Assembly (NCBI GenBank): GCA_051530055.1
Contig: CM121342.1
Span: forward strand, 8,308,001-8,372,000
Reading direction: 5' to 3'
Source of the DNA: Neoechinorhynchus agilis
Lineage: Eukaryota > Acanthocephala
DNA length: 64,000 bases
The translations under genes were made by a program, and so were the position numbers. The stretch's first letter is position 1. The number at the start of each line of letters is the position of its first letter. This document shows positions 41,446 through 50,611 of the stretch, one piece after another. The notes beneath the pieces were generated by a model, which saw only the letters and a program-made list of their open reading frames with translations, was not told the origin of the DNA and did no database searches.

Positions 41446-43100
41446 GAACGTGTCGCTTCGAAGCTTGCGGGAGGAGATGCTCAGGGGGTTGTTCGGTTAT
41501 TGTCATCCTCCGACAGTTTTGCACAAGGAGACAACGAGACACTACAAATACTCCGGTCGAAGCACCCATGTAGTAGCGGAAGTTTTGAAATTCCGCCTCC
41601 TCCCATACAAGACAGGACATCCACTCAAATTTCAGAGTTACAAAAGGCCATCTCATCTTTTGCAAATGGTTCGGGTCACGGGCTTGACGGACTAAGGCCT
41701 TAACACCTAAAGGACATGATGTCCTCTTCAACTGGTGAAGCAGCTCTCTCTAGGAAGTGCGCTTTCTCGAATAGTCGACCGCCTGACTGGAGAGGACCTG
41801 AACCCCATTGCAAAGGACCAACTTTTCGGAGCCTCATTGTGTGCGCTCACAAAAAAAGAAGGTGGTATCCGTCCCATCGCCGTATCTTCGACGATACGCC
41901 GACTCGCAGGAAAAATTCTCTGCAAACGTATCACGGAGAAAACCGGGCAGCAATTTCGCCCAGTCCAACTGGGATGCTGTACATCCTGCGGAGCAGAAGC
42001 TATTGTCCACATGCTCCGAAACTTTACTACGATTAGTTAAGAGACGTGCGTGATTCTTAAGTGTGATTTTCGGAACGCCTTTAACTCTCTCAATAGAGAA
42101 AGCATGTTCTGCGCAATTAGGGATCAAACACCAGACGCCTTCCAGTATTTTCTCAATGTCTACGGGACCGCGACTCATTCGCTTTTCGAAGACCATCTCG
42201 TTTGGTCCGAAAGAGGAGTGCAGCGAGGAGATCTACTCGGTCCAATCGCATTGTCCTTAACAGTAAATCCAATAGCGCACTCTCTCCATTCCAGCTTCAA
42301 CACTTGCTACTTGGATGACGCTACGCTCGGAGGTGATCCCTCCGTTGTATTACGCGATTTGGAGACGCTGATTAGGGAGACCTCGAAGATGGACATTGAG
42401 CTTAATGCTGGAAAATGTGAGCTCCTTGTACTGAATATTGGAGACACCGCAAAAGTCAAGGAGCAAATGGATGAGTTCGAAGCCGTAGCTCCAGGTCTGA
42501 AACTCGTGACTCCAGAGCAACTCAGCCTCCTGGGTAGTTGCGTCTTTGATTCAAATGTCGAAACTGAGATCGGCCGTATCATACCGAAACTTTCGTTGCT
42601 GTATGATAGGGTGAGCGCTCTTTCGGCTCATTAAGCCTTGTTTCTCATAAAGAACGCGCTCTTCATCCCCAAATTATTGTACAAGGTTCGCACAGCAACA
42701 TTCTTCAAATATAAGGAAGGAATAGCTAAGCTCGACGACAAGGCGAGGGCTTGTCTCGAGCGTATTTTAAATGCCCAGCTCACAGATGGGGCGATGCGAC
42801 AAGCTTCATTGCCTGTGTCATCTGGGTGATTGTGCATTCGGGCGCTAGTAGACTTTGCCTTGCCTACCTTTCCTGGATCGTATGAGGGGAGTCAACGAAT
42901 AGTGAAGAAAATTCGGAGGTAAAAGTTCTGTCTTGACCGGGATTTCGTGGTGGCGGTTGAAGAATGGTGTCATCAGCGACAAAATATCTCGCTCGCAGTA
43001 CAACGAGGCAATGCTGCTAGGGTGATAGCGACAGATGAGGAAGAAGAGAAGCTAAGATTTTGCAGACGGTGTTAATACCAAAATTGATAATTAAATTCTT
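41446..43100 (+). pseudogene. R2-group-like element E5 inserted in LINE-J
   Basis: Plus-strand pieces in several frames. 41495-41703 has SSSDSFAQGDNETLQILRSKHP and FANGSGHGLDGLRP. 41735-42040 has GGIRPIAVSSTIRRLAGKILC and QLGCCTSCGAEAIVH. 42050-42634 has CDFRNAFNSLNRE (motif A), VQRGDLLGP (motif B, D-L for D-P) and CYLDDATLGG (motif C), then thumb sequence. 42638-42829 continues the thumb. 42960-43075 has QNISLAVQRGNAARV and the final stop. Frame changes near 41700, 42040 and 42634 inactivate it. It is the most complete copy from RT to C-terminus, though the zinc/HGL.C region is deleted between about 42830 and 42960. Confidence 0.7.
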
Positions 43101-43240
43101 TTAATTTCCACCCGAACGGATCCGAATTTATTTTTTTGAACAACTCTTAACTCGAGTGCTTATGAGGACCCAAAGGTAAATGGGTCCTACTTTTTGTATT
43201 TGTTAAACAAAAAAGTGTTATTACTATACTAAGTTTCCAA
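43101..43240 (+). mobile_element. LINE-J 3' UTR, continuation after E5
   Basis: TTTCCACCCGAACGGATCC, then CAAAGGTAAATGGGTCCTAC and AAAAAGTGTTATTA, match the LINE-J end at 44798-44950 (CCCACCC, AAAGGTAAATGGTTCCTA, ACGTGTTATTA). Together with 40668-41445 this marks a nested insertion. Confidence 0.6.
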
Positions 43241-43326
43241 TTTGGGTAAGGAATAATTTCGTAAAACGATATTAATTTACGTTGAGAATTGCATTCGGGT
43301 GGTTGGATATGTTATTGTTTCTAACG

Positions 43327-43700
43327 CTTGTCGACACCTAAGGGAGATCGTTAAATACAAATATATTTCGACCGCGAAGACCCGCCTCCCTGAGTGTATT
43401 TAGACCAACTAAAGGTAGTTGGAGAGAAACTTTTGCTTTGTTCCCTTTTATATTGTTGGCCATCTCGATATATATCGACTCTTTTATCAGTCGTTGGAAT
43501 TTTCTCTTATCCGTGCAGATGTGTATGGTTCGGTGAGCATGATTTAGAATAGTGGAGACGTTCCCGGGTCCCTAATCAAAATGAACAATCATGCGTATGT
43601 TGTGACGAATCCCTCTGTTATTTTAGATTGAATTGACAATGACCGATTCAATCGGTCGAAATATATTTGTATTTAACGATCTCCCTCGGGTGTCGACAAG
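43327..43700. repeat. Inverted repeat with 48-bp arms
   Basis: Arms 43327-43374 and 43653-43700 are reverse complements with two mismatches (CTTGTCGACACC..AGGGAG start). The 278-base interior has no frame with motifs. It contains an ACCAACTAAAGGTAGTTGG palindrome and, at the right arm edge, a GACCGATT/AATCGGTC hairpin. It could be a MITE, a foldback element, or a pair of inverted retroelement termini. Confidence 0.75.
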
Positions 43701-43838
43701 CGACCTAAACAAGAATATATGAATTTAGCGCCATAGAGAACTCTTAAATGATAACGAATCGGAGAGTTCAAATATTTTCCTAGTGATGATTTTTATGCCG
43801 TCATCGAATGCACTTATTCAAAGATGAAAATTTGCGGA

Positions 43839-43911
43839 CGCCCGATGTGGGACTCGAACCCACAGCCTTAGGATTAAAAGTCCTACGCTCTACCGATTGA
43901 GCCAACCGGGC
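43839..43911 (-). tRNA. tRNA-Lys (anticodon TTT), variant
   Basis: Complete 73-base cloverleaf on the minus strand, GCCCGGTTGGC...CATCGGGCG, loop CTTTTAA. It differs from the two identical Lys copies at about seven positions. The anticodon stem stays paired (TAGGA/TCCTA) through linked changes, so it appears functional. Confidence 0.93.
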
Positions 43912-44123
43912 TGGTGATTGGATCGTTCAGTATGTGAGTCCATAGTCTCCCTGAAGTACAAACATTAATGTCGCAGAATCTAGACGACCGCTGATAACAA
44001 TAACACGTAGAAGAGAGTCTTGATTCTTAAGCTAGTTGGATTTAAAACAATTTTTTGTACCGACTCACTGCTGGGTTTTCAAAAAACGTGATAGATTGCA
44101 TTTCGGACAAGCGATGAAGAGCA

Positions 44124-44309
44124 TCACGAAAAGAATCGTCCAAAATAAGTAAGCCTGTCGCCGATTTGAACACTCTCACGCAATATCCAATCACCAAGAT
44201 ACTTTACAGTATCGCGCACATTGGGATGGTACACATTTTGTGGAAGAGCAGCAAAACCTTTGAGGCCTAATATATCACTGCGTCCAACACCATGGAAGGT
44301 AACAAAACT
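44124..44309 (-). CDS. Coding-like segment, unidentified (partial)
   Basis: 61 sense codons to TGA (44126-44124) with strikingly protein-like content: FHGVGRSDILGLKGFAALP, then NVYHPNVRDTVKYLGDW and a RESVQIGDRLTYFGRFF end. A stop lies directly upstream in frame, so it is either a last exon or a relic. Another open stretch follows upstream on the same strand (about 44310-44420, SDSWDRNYLGGGG). No family recognised. It lies between tRNA-Lys and the tRNA-Gly relic, in a region full of retroelement debris. Confidence 0.35.
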   Translation of the reverse strand, partial: SFVTFHGVGRSDILGLKGFAALPQNVYHPNVRDTVKYLGDWILRESVQIGDRLTYFGRFFS

Positions 44310-44470
44310 TTAGCTTAAAACTAGTGGCTAGGAATGCATTAAAAAATCAGTGCAAAACGCAACACATCTTGTGGGTTTGTGCGGACGTTAGGTCCCCCCC
44401 CACCTAGGTAATTGCGATCCCACGAATCTGAGCCACTCAATGCAAAACTACTAAGCATTAAGGTCAAAGG

Positions 44471-44541
44471 GCATTGGTAGTTCAGTGGTAGAATTCTCGC
44501 CTGCCACGTGGGGCGCCCATGTTATATTCCCGGCCAATACA
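44471..44541 (+). pseudogene. tRNA-Gly (GCC) pseudogene
   Basis: The first 40 bases equal an intact tRNA-Gly-GCC (compare 62378-62448): GCATTGGTAGTTCAGTGG... with the GCC anticodon. The T arm is destroyed (CCCATGTTATATTCCCGG instead of CCCGGGTTCGATTCCCGG) and the B box is lost. It is followed within 50 bases by LINE-J 3' sequence, so it may be the head of a tRNA/LINE composite. Confidence 0.8.
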
Positions 44542-44569
44542 GCAACAGATTGAACATCGAAATCCGCTC

Positions 44570-44950
44570 GCCAAATGTCTTTACGCCTCTCAATTCTACC
44601 ACCATAATTTTTACCACATTTTATTACCCTATTTAGCACACAACACTCGCGATACCAATTCTTTTTATTCTCGTATACCTCGAGTCTTTTTTTCTAGCTG
44701 CTTCTCCACACTTCCCAATCTTCTCAAATATCGAGACCCAAAACGAACCTGGCTTGCGAGATTGGCCTCACAAACTCTCTTGCAAACAATAACCATCAAT
44801 TCCCACCCAAACAAACATCCCTCAATACCAGATATTCCCTTCCGATCACACCCGTAATTCACTCCAAAATCAACAACTGCATTCATTTAACAAATTAGAA
44901 CAAAGGTAAATGGTTCCTATTCTTTATGCGTGAGCAAATAAACGTGTTAT
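44570..44950 (+). mobile_element. LINE-J 3' end, copy 2
   Basis: CAATTCTACCACCATAATTTTT..., then CACAACACTCGCGATACC, CCCAATCTTCTCAAATATCGAG and the tail AAAGGTAAATGGTTCCTATTC correspond to the C-terminus and 3' UTR of LINE-J (41290-41440 with 43101-43240; 59940-60240). Only the last ~350 bases are present, so it is heavily 5'-truncated. Confidence 0.6.
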
Positions 44951-45036
44951 TATAATAATTCTTTAGAATTAAACTATTCATGTTTGTTTATTGTTACTTC
45001 ATTTATTGCCAAGAAAAATAATCAGTCTTGTATTTA

Positions 45037-45345
45037 GAAACATTCACACCATCGCTCTGGATAACTCAGCTGCCGTCCTGATGTAACGGTCGAAAGGACG
45101 GATGCAGCATTCCCTCGTTGCAGGGGCAGACTTATGTTTTGTAGGAGGAATGTTCCTGATCTCGAATCGCCAGTAATTCGTCTCGATCTCTTAGACAATT
45201 GATTTTCGAGGTCCTGCGCTGCGATACAAAACGACCCGAGTGTCTCTCTACGCCAAAGGGAACAAAATAATGATTTCGACTCAGGTCCCGGTATTTTGTC
45301 TTTTTGCTTTCCTCAGCGGCGGTTGCTGCTTCCCCTCCGGTTTCC
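45037..45345 (-). pseudogene. R2-group-like element C-terminal fragment E6
   Basis: Read on the minus strand, 45345-45060 encodes AATAAEESKKTKYRDLSRN and FVPFGVE. After a frame change it gives AQDLENQLSKRSRRITGDS, then FLLQNISLPLQRGNAASVLS. This is the A..RK..KY..L, PF.VET, TGD.R, FL.Q.IS and QRGNA series of the family. It lies head-on against the Penelope-like ORF, so the first ~35 codons of that plus-strand open frame are antisense to E6. E4 and E6 share about 190 nearly identical bases. Confidence 0.65.
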
Positions 45346-46280
45346 GATATGTGGAATATGCGCTGCTAACCTACCACGAGGATAGTGAGGTCGACACAAT
45401 CGAAGAAAAGCTAAATTCAATGGATTTAGCAGGTCGCATCAAGGTTACTCGGGATAAACCAAGTGACTATCTACCGTTCCTGAACCTCTTGGTGAATGAC
45501 TCACTAACAAGAACATGGTACAGGAAGCCATGCAAGAAAGATCTGGTCCTTCATCGTGAGTCTCACCATCCATGGATCATCAAGCAATCTATCTTCACAG
45601 AAATGTGGAAAACAGCAAGGATATGTGCTTCGACGGATCATGGAAAACACGAGGCGGAGGAGCGGATAAAGCGACTGTTCGCTGGTAATGGGTATTCCAG
45701 CAAGGACATTACCAGGTTGACGACCGTCGATGAAAGATTCAAGACTGAAGTCAAGAAAGCGTCGCGGCAATGCAAGTTAAAAGCGCGAGTTGTCCACAGG
45801 ATAGGGCCATCACTCAGACAGATTTTGACGCAGACCGAGCACCACGAGGATCAAAATCGTTGTCCGAAGGCATGTCTGATGTGCCACCATTGCAGCCCCT
45901 CAAGGAACGAAGAAGGACGATTCCTCGGACCGTCTTGCCAATCAACATGCGTGGTATATAGGATGTTGTGCCGGCTATGCAAGGACGAAGGACGGACAAC
46001 GTCCTACGTTGGCAAGACGGAAAGAACATTACGTTCACGTGTGACGGAACACGTGCGTAATGCGCGCAATCCGACAGCTCCGTCATACCGATCGACCCCA
46101 TGGGCTACCCATTTCGCTACTTCTCACGTTGGTGCCAGCCCAGCCTTCGAGATTGAGGTGATGCACAAGGCATCCGATCCGGTGGATCTCTCGATTGCCG
46201 AAGCGCTATGCATTAATCGTGAGAGAGTAGTGGGATTGAGTGGGGTTACGAGCAGCAAGGACGGACACATTGAGGCATAG
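45346..46280 (+). pseudogene. Penelope-like element 1 (RT end, linker, GIY-YIG)
   Basis: Open plus-strand frame to TAG 46278-46280. It starts at the RT catalytic region, where RYVEYALL stands for the usual RYVDD, so the catalytic Asp pair is lost. It then shows LPFLNLLVN and WYRKPCKKD...HR.SHHP, typical of Penelope-like RTs. A linker with C..CH.C follows, then YRMLCRLC...TSYVGKTERTLRSRVTEHVRNAR, the GIY-YIG endonuclease (Y-V-G, R, E..H). Penelope-like elements use this nuclease with their RT to insert. The copy is 5'-truncated exactly at its junction with E6. The remaining frame is uninterrupted for 310 codons, suggesting a fairly recent insertion. Confidence 0.75.
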
Positions 46281-46357
46281 GGGATGCTCAATAAGAGGGA
46301 TGAGCTGACGGACAGCGTTGCCCTCCTCTGATTCCCTTTTCAGACAACCGAAGAAAA

Positions 46358-46412
46358 GCTTCCTGACGAAGACGCAAGGCGTCGAAAATTTGAAGCAATA
46401 AACAAATAAAGC
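46358..46412 (+). ncRNA. Hammerhead ribozyme-like motif after Penelope-like element 1
   Basis: Core CTGACGA (46363-46369, fits CUGANGA), stem II GACGC-AAG-GCGTC, then GAAA (46384-46387), then a stem III candidate ATTTG...CAAAT followed by A. GCTT before the core can pair with AAGC after it (stem I). One extra nucleotide sits at each junction, so it is hammerhead-like rather than canonical. Penelope-like elements of many animals are known to carry minimal hammerheads next to their ORF, and this is 80 bases after the stop. Activity is untested. Confidence 0.5.
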
Positions 46413-46499
46413 ACCCATTTTCCGTTCGATAATAAATCTGGAATAAACATGAGGGTGTTGGGAAAATAGGCTTTCCATAATATTATATGATGTACCGAA

Positions 46500-47405
46500 C
46501 AGAGACGCCCTCCTAATAGCCGGTGACTCCAATGCGATTTTACCGCATTCCGAAAGATCGCTATATGTGTTGAAAGGCGAGAATCGGAACATCCAGTACT
46601 TGGTTGAGGCGCTGGAGCGGCATGATATCGTGTCTGTTAACACTTTATTCCGGAAGCGTCCGTGGCGCTTGGCGACGTTTATGGGTCAAAAGAATCCGTC
46701 CAAACATGCCATGGGAAAAATCCCAAGAGACGCTTAGCTCAGCTTGACCATATATTGTTGAGACGTAAGGAAAAATTACTGGTCAAAAACGCTGACAAAT
46801 TCGCAGTTGATGGGCTGCCAACCGACCACAAGTTGGTGATGTGTCAGTTGAGCATGAGTGACTCGTTGTTCCGTACGCCTCAACATCCTCGACATCCGTT
46901 CTATGGCGCCTTCGCTAATGAAAATAAGGGGAGAGTTTGATATCGAACTAGAGAATCAACTGAGTTCGATGCCAGCTGCTGAAACGGATATTGATTTTTG
47001 TTACAAGTCAATCTGCGACGCAATGACCAAAGCGGCCGAGAAAACCCTCCAAAAAATGAGACGTATAAAAGCTGCAAAGGTTATATGGGAGGAGGACTGT
47101 GAAATTATGGCAATGGCTGAGCAGATCAAAACTCTAATAAAAAGAGGAAAATGATCTGAGGCTCGCATTGCAAGTCTTGAACATGCCAACCTCTATAATG
47201 AAAAGCAAAAAGCTTCGATAGAGGATGCAGTTCGCGGGATCGAATATAAGGAAGGTTTGTTGGTCCCTCCTTAGCATGGAGAGCGATAAACACTCTTACA
47301 GGAAGATCCCAAAGACAGCCAACTTTGATTGAAGGTCCCTCCCCGGAAATCAGAAAAAAGAGAATCGCAAATTATTTTGCGGAAATTCTCAATTCGCCAT
47401 TATCG
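46500..47405 (+). pseudogene. RTE/CR1-like LINE endonuclease fragment
   Basis: 46500-46660 reads DALLIAGDSNAILPHSER and VNTLFRKRPWRLATF. 46662-46940 reads AQLDHILLRRKEKLLVKNA and LPTDHKLVMCQLS. These are the GD.NA, NT.F and (S/T)DH.LV motifs of the LINE apurinic-like endonuclease. 46858-47154 is the EN-RT linker (RIKAAKVIWEED..). 47160-47405 continues to WRAINTLTGRSQRQPTL. Frameshifts and stops separate the parts and no RT core follows. Confidence 0.6.
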
Positions 47406-47424
47406 TCTTTGGAAGACGCCTAAA

Positions 47425-47590
47425 ATTTCATCCACGGATATTGGAAAATCAAATCCGATTTATTGGAATCTTTCTCTTATTGTAGATCTCTAAATCTAAA
47501 AGTAAACAATTTAAATAATGCCTCCAGCTGTATCTCGCCTAAAATTAACTAAAATACATCATCGCTGAAAAATGAATTGTTGAGTGGGCC
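47425..47590 (+). repeat. Dispersed repeat R-c, copy 1
   Basis: About 160 bases (AATTTCATCCACGGATATTGG... to GAAAAATGAATTGTT) nearly identical, in inverted orientation, to 54985-55145. Both copies read NFIHGYWKIKSDLLESFSYC, so the repeat is probably part of a mobile-element coding region, here directly after the LINE endonuclease fragment. Confidence 0.75.
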
Positions 47591-47710
47591 TTTAGAATTA
47601 TCGCAACGCTTGGATTATCAATGCAAGTTTAACATTCAAACGATTCGAATTACCGATATCGATTTTCAAACTAACGTAATCTATTATCAGCACTCATCAC
47701 ATTACTTTAC

Positions 47711-48392
47711 TTATGCTACGTTAAGGGCCATGAAAGATTCTTGTTGACATTGAACGTGAGTTTGAGTAAAATCCGAAATGGAACTTGGTAAGATTCCCAT
47801 CACTGAACATCGATAGAGCGTTATAGCCAAAGATATTGAATTTCCGATTAAATAGACAAGTTTAGGAAGCCATTGATCAGTCTGTCCTGTGCCGATTACT
47901 TCGGCGTTATCCCGCGAAAGGGGTGATTTATTGTTATCGATAGTAGCAAATGCTTGATTGACTTGGAACAAAGCTTGGATCTGCCTGACTAACATCATAG
48001 TAAGCATGATCAAAGGAATAAGAGAAATTGAACTTCCGGACATGAACATAATGAACAGATTCATTGGGATCTGCTTTACAGGAGCCAATGCAACCTCCCA
48101 TCTACAGACGCTTTGATTTTAATTCAAGAAATACGATTAAAAGCAGGCGCCAAGGACGTTTGCTAAGAAGTTTTTGTTTCTGGGACTGAATCCCAGTTGA
48201 TGGAACAGGAGGGTTAGATCGTTTACTGTCGGCTTCGTATAAATGAGAAGAATGTCCAAGTCTTATGTTACTAACGGGATACTCTGCATGGATTACTCGC
48301 TCGACGCTTTTAGTGCTCGGTTTACTGTAAAAGTTAAAACGCCATTTTCGAGATCGAAGAATGCCTTCTTCTTTTGTTACTTCAGTTCTCAT
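47711..48392 (-). CDS. EMC4: EMC4, ER membrane protein complex subunit 4
   Basis: Two exons on the minus strand: about 48392-48158 and 48101-47711. Exon 2 begins WEVALAPVKQIPMNLFIMFMSG and continues with PIQALFQ-like, GLVYLIGN-like and YRCSVMGILP blocks that match EMC4 closely. Exon 1 has the basic N-terminus with EYPVSN (family YPVGY) and ends SKR. EMC4 is a core subunit of the ER membrane complex that inserts tail-anchored and multipass proteins; the two hydrophobic stretches in exon 2 are its membrane helices. The best GT..AG pair (48157-48102, 56 bases) leaves exon 1 in phase 1 while exon 2 needs phase 2, so a base may be missing or extra, or an unusual splice site is used. An insert of about 18 residues (KSPLSRDNAEVIGTG region) lies between the helices. 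Confidence 0.8.
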
Positions 48393-49272
48393 TTTGACCC
48401 TTCTTTGAAGTTAATCTGCAAAAAAATAAGAAATTTTAAAAGATTAGACAATGGATTTTTGAGAATGCGACCATTGAAATTGCTGATGACACGGGATTCG
48501 AACTTGCAATCGAAGTTGAGTAGAACGTCGTTTATCATCCGCGAATTAATTGGGACCAAACACCATTCGAATACGAGATTTTTTCAGAAAAACCCAAACC
48601 CCAATGCGATTTATACAGTTTTTTAAGCTAAACTTCAAATATCAAAGTTCTTAACACTTTGGGAGAAGTGATTTTCTAAAAACCACAACTTGGAGTAGAA
48701 TTACATAATTTAAGCTTTATTGTTGAAAATAATCACTTTTCTTTTTGCCACTGTACACCTTCGTTTTTTCGCCAGTCCCAGATTCTTTTCTAGCAAAAGT
48801 AGTTGAGTAGGACAGCGATCCGAATAAAATTGACGTTCCGGATAATCGATGTTCCAGTGTACTAATAAATATAGAACGGCTCATAAGTGCTTTAATTTAA
48901 CTTAAGACTTTCATTAAATTTAGAAACTGTACTATATGTGGTGATCGCCGGATTAGGAAATATTTTGAATTGAGACAATCCGAAGGAGTTTTACAAAAAA
49001 CCTACGAAGCTTTCTCGTTCGAAATATCTCGATTCAAAACATGTTTTACGTCGATAAAAGTGCGACCGAAACAACAGACAATTCTTCCGTATGAAACCGA
49101 TTACAATGACAAGATTGATTTATTCGAAAGGAAATCACGGGCATGGGATTACAATGGTGCCATTAATATTGCTGTGATGTAGATACGATGGCCACACACT
49201 TTGGTTAATGCTATATCAACCGTACATTAAATACTGCGATGATCGATTATACAGCGCAGTATATAATTTATT
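48393..49272. other. Spacer with unassigned frames
   Basis: A plus-strand frame at 48970-49182 ends in ERKSRAWDYNGAINIAVM and looks somewhat protein-like, but I find no family and no upstream exon. Nothing else is supported. Confidence 0.35.
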
Positions 49273-49440
49273 TTATTTATCCTTACAGTCAGACGTACGC
49301 ATGGTTCTGTTCTTCAGATTGATTGATTGGTCTTGCGACTTCTTCTTTTGAACCTCTCGGCTATATTCCTTTTTGTGAGCCTTTCGGCTGACCTGTACAC
49401 ATTGGAGGCGCTTAGCCGCACTCGAAGGGACAGGGCCAAA
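49273..49440 (-). pseudogene. Possible eL24 (RPL24) retro-pseudogene
   Basis: The minus-strand frame contains RKAHKKEYSREVQKKKSQ, resembling the R.KHKK...E.QKK block of ribosomal protein eL24, followed by a weakly similar basic stretch. The zinc-ribbon half is missing and the upstream part does not match. A decayed partial copy is possible; chance similarity of a Lys-rich frame is the main alternative. Confidence 0.2.
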
Positions 49441-49520
49441 AAACTTTTTGGGACCGATGGGTGATCTCAAACCTGACCCTCACCCTTCCAGCAGCCTCGC
49501 ACACGCGTGGAACCCAGCGA

Positions 49521-49587
49521 CCGGTGGCGTTGAAACTTCGACATATCAAGCGCATTATGAACGCGCACACCACACGGCCGCTGGGCC
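49521..49587 (+). repeat. Direct repeat before Gypsy-like ORF, copy 1
   Basis: 67 bases (CCGGTGGCGTTGAAACTTCG to CGGCCGCTGGGCC) repeated at 50510-50576 with a few differences. Spacing is 989 bases. The second copy lies about 35 bases before the Gypsy-like ATG, so the repeat may mark a terminal or leader duplication of that element. Confidence 0.8.
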
Positions 49588-50509
49588 ATTTTATAGTGAA
49601 ACCTTATTGCCCTTTAAATATTGCATTCTGTTAAGTCGAAAAATTCGTATCAAATGGAAACGTCGAACTCCTACACTGATCAAATCGTTTTACTCGTTCG
49701 TAAAAAAATCAAAATTTAATAATAGGTTTGGAGCGGCTTTTATGTGTTTTATTTAAGCCGAGGAAATATTTTCTTGGAAAACAAAAATACCCTACTTATT
49801 AAGACTTACAATGGGAAATAGAGATTTTTGTCTAAAGAACTAATTATTGATCTTATAAAATACTTCTTCAGATTCCAGCCATATGATTAAGTTTTATAAT
49901 TTTAAAAATGCACACTTGAGGGCTTGGTCGGGCAGTTGTAAAGATAGAAAGGAAAATCTTTATTTCAGAGAACTTTCCCCGTTTTACAGCAAAGGCGCAT
50001 GGAGATGTGAAGGGTGCGTTAAAGTAGCGACATTGAAGTGTGAAAAGTTCGTTCCACCGCCTCTTGAGCAGTTCTTTAGCTCTCGTTCGTATTGTCTGCG
50101 GAACATCCCTTCCCCTACAAACCTCTCATGATTGTATCAGTAGACGATCAAATAAAATTAATTTCATTTTTGAAAGACGACGCACTCAGAAACTGATCGT
50201 ATAAGATTTTTACGAACTTGCGATTTCATTTAATACTATTGTCGAAAATGCGTCGAAGGCAAAACCAAATTCAAACAAAGCATCTATGATTTTTCCTTAA
50301 GACTCACAAGTTGATCTTTGAACGAAATACGTCAATGCTCGCTTCCAATTTGCTAACCTTTCTGCTGGCCCTTTCTCGTAAATTAAAGGACCAGCGATTG
50401 CATTAGGCATTAATCGAAGATTATTTTCATATACAGCGTTAATGTTTCCCTCTGGGACAATTGTTTGTTTTTTTTTGTTTACTGTTTTATATGCCTCCTG
50501 ATAAAATCA
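49588..50509. other. Sequence between the two direct repeats
   Basis: Includes dispersed repeat R-a copy 2 (49898-49983). No gene supported. It may be part of the LTR or leader of the Gypsy-like element. Confidence 0.35.
49898..49983 (+). repeat. Dispersed repeat R-a, copy 2
   Basis: Same orientation and order of blocks as 9866-9945 (ACACTTGAGGGCTTGGTCGG, then GAAAATCTTTATTTCAGAGAAC). Confidence 0.6.
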
Positions 50510-50576
50510 CCGGTGGCGTTGAAACTTCGACATATCAAGCGCATTGTTAACGCGCACACCACACGGCCGCTGGGCC
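50510..50576 (+). repeat. Direct repeat before Gypsy-like ORF, copy 2
   Basis: Second copy of 49521-49587, with GTTAACG in place of ATGAACG. Confidence 0.8.
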
Positions 50577-50611
50577 CTGTATGTTTGTGTAGTGGTTTTT
50601 CAATTAAGCTG

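Noticed and set aside
43640-43690. Hairpin followed by GAAA as a third hammerhead
   Set aside because: The GACCGATT/AATCGGTC stem and GAAA are present but no CUGANGA core precedes the stem.
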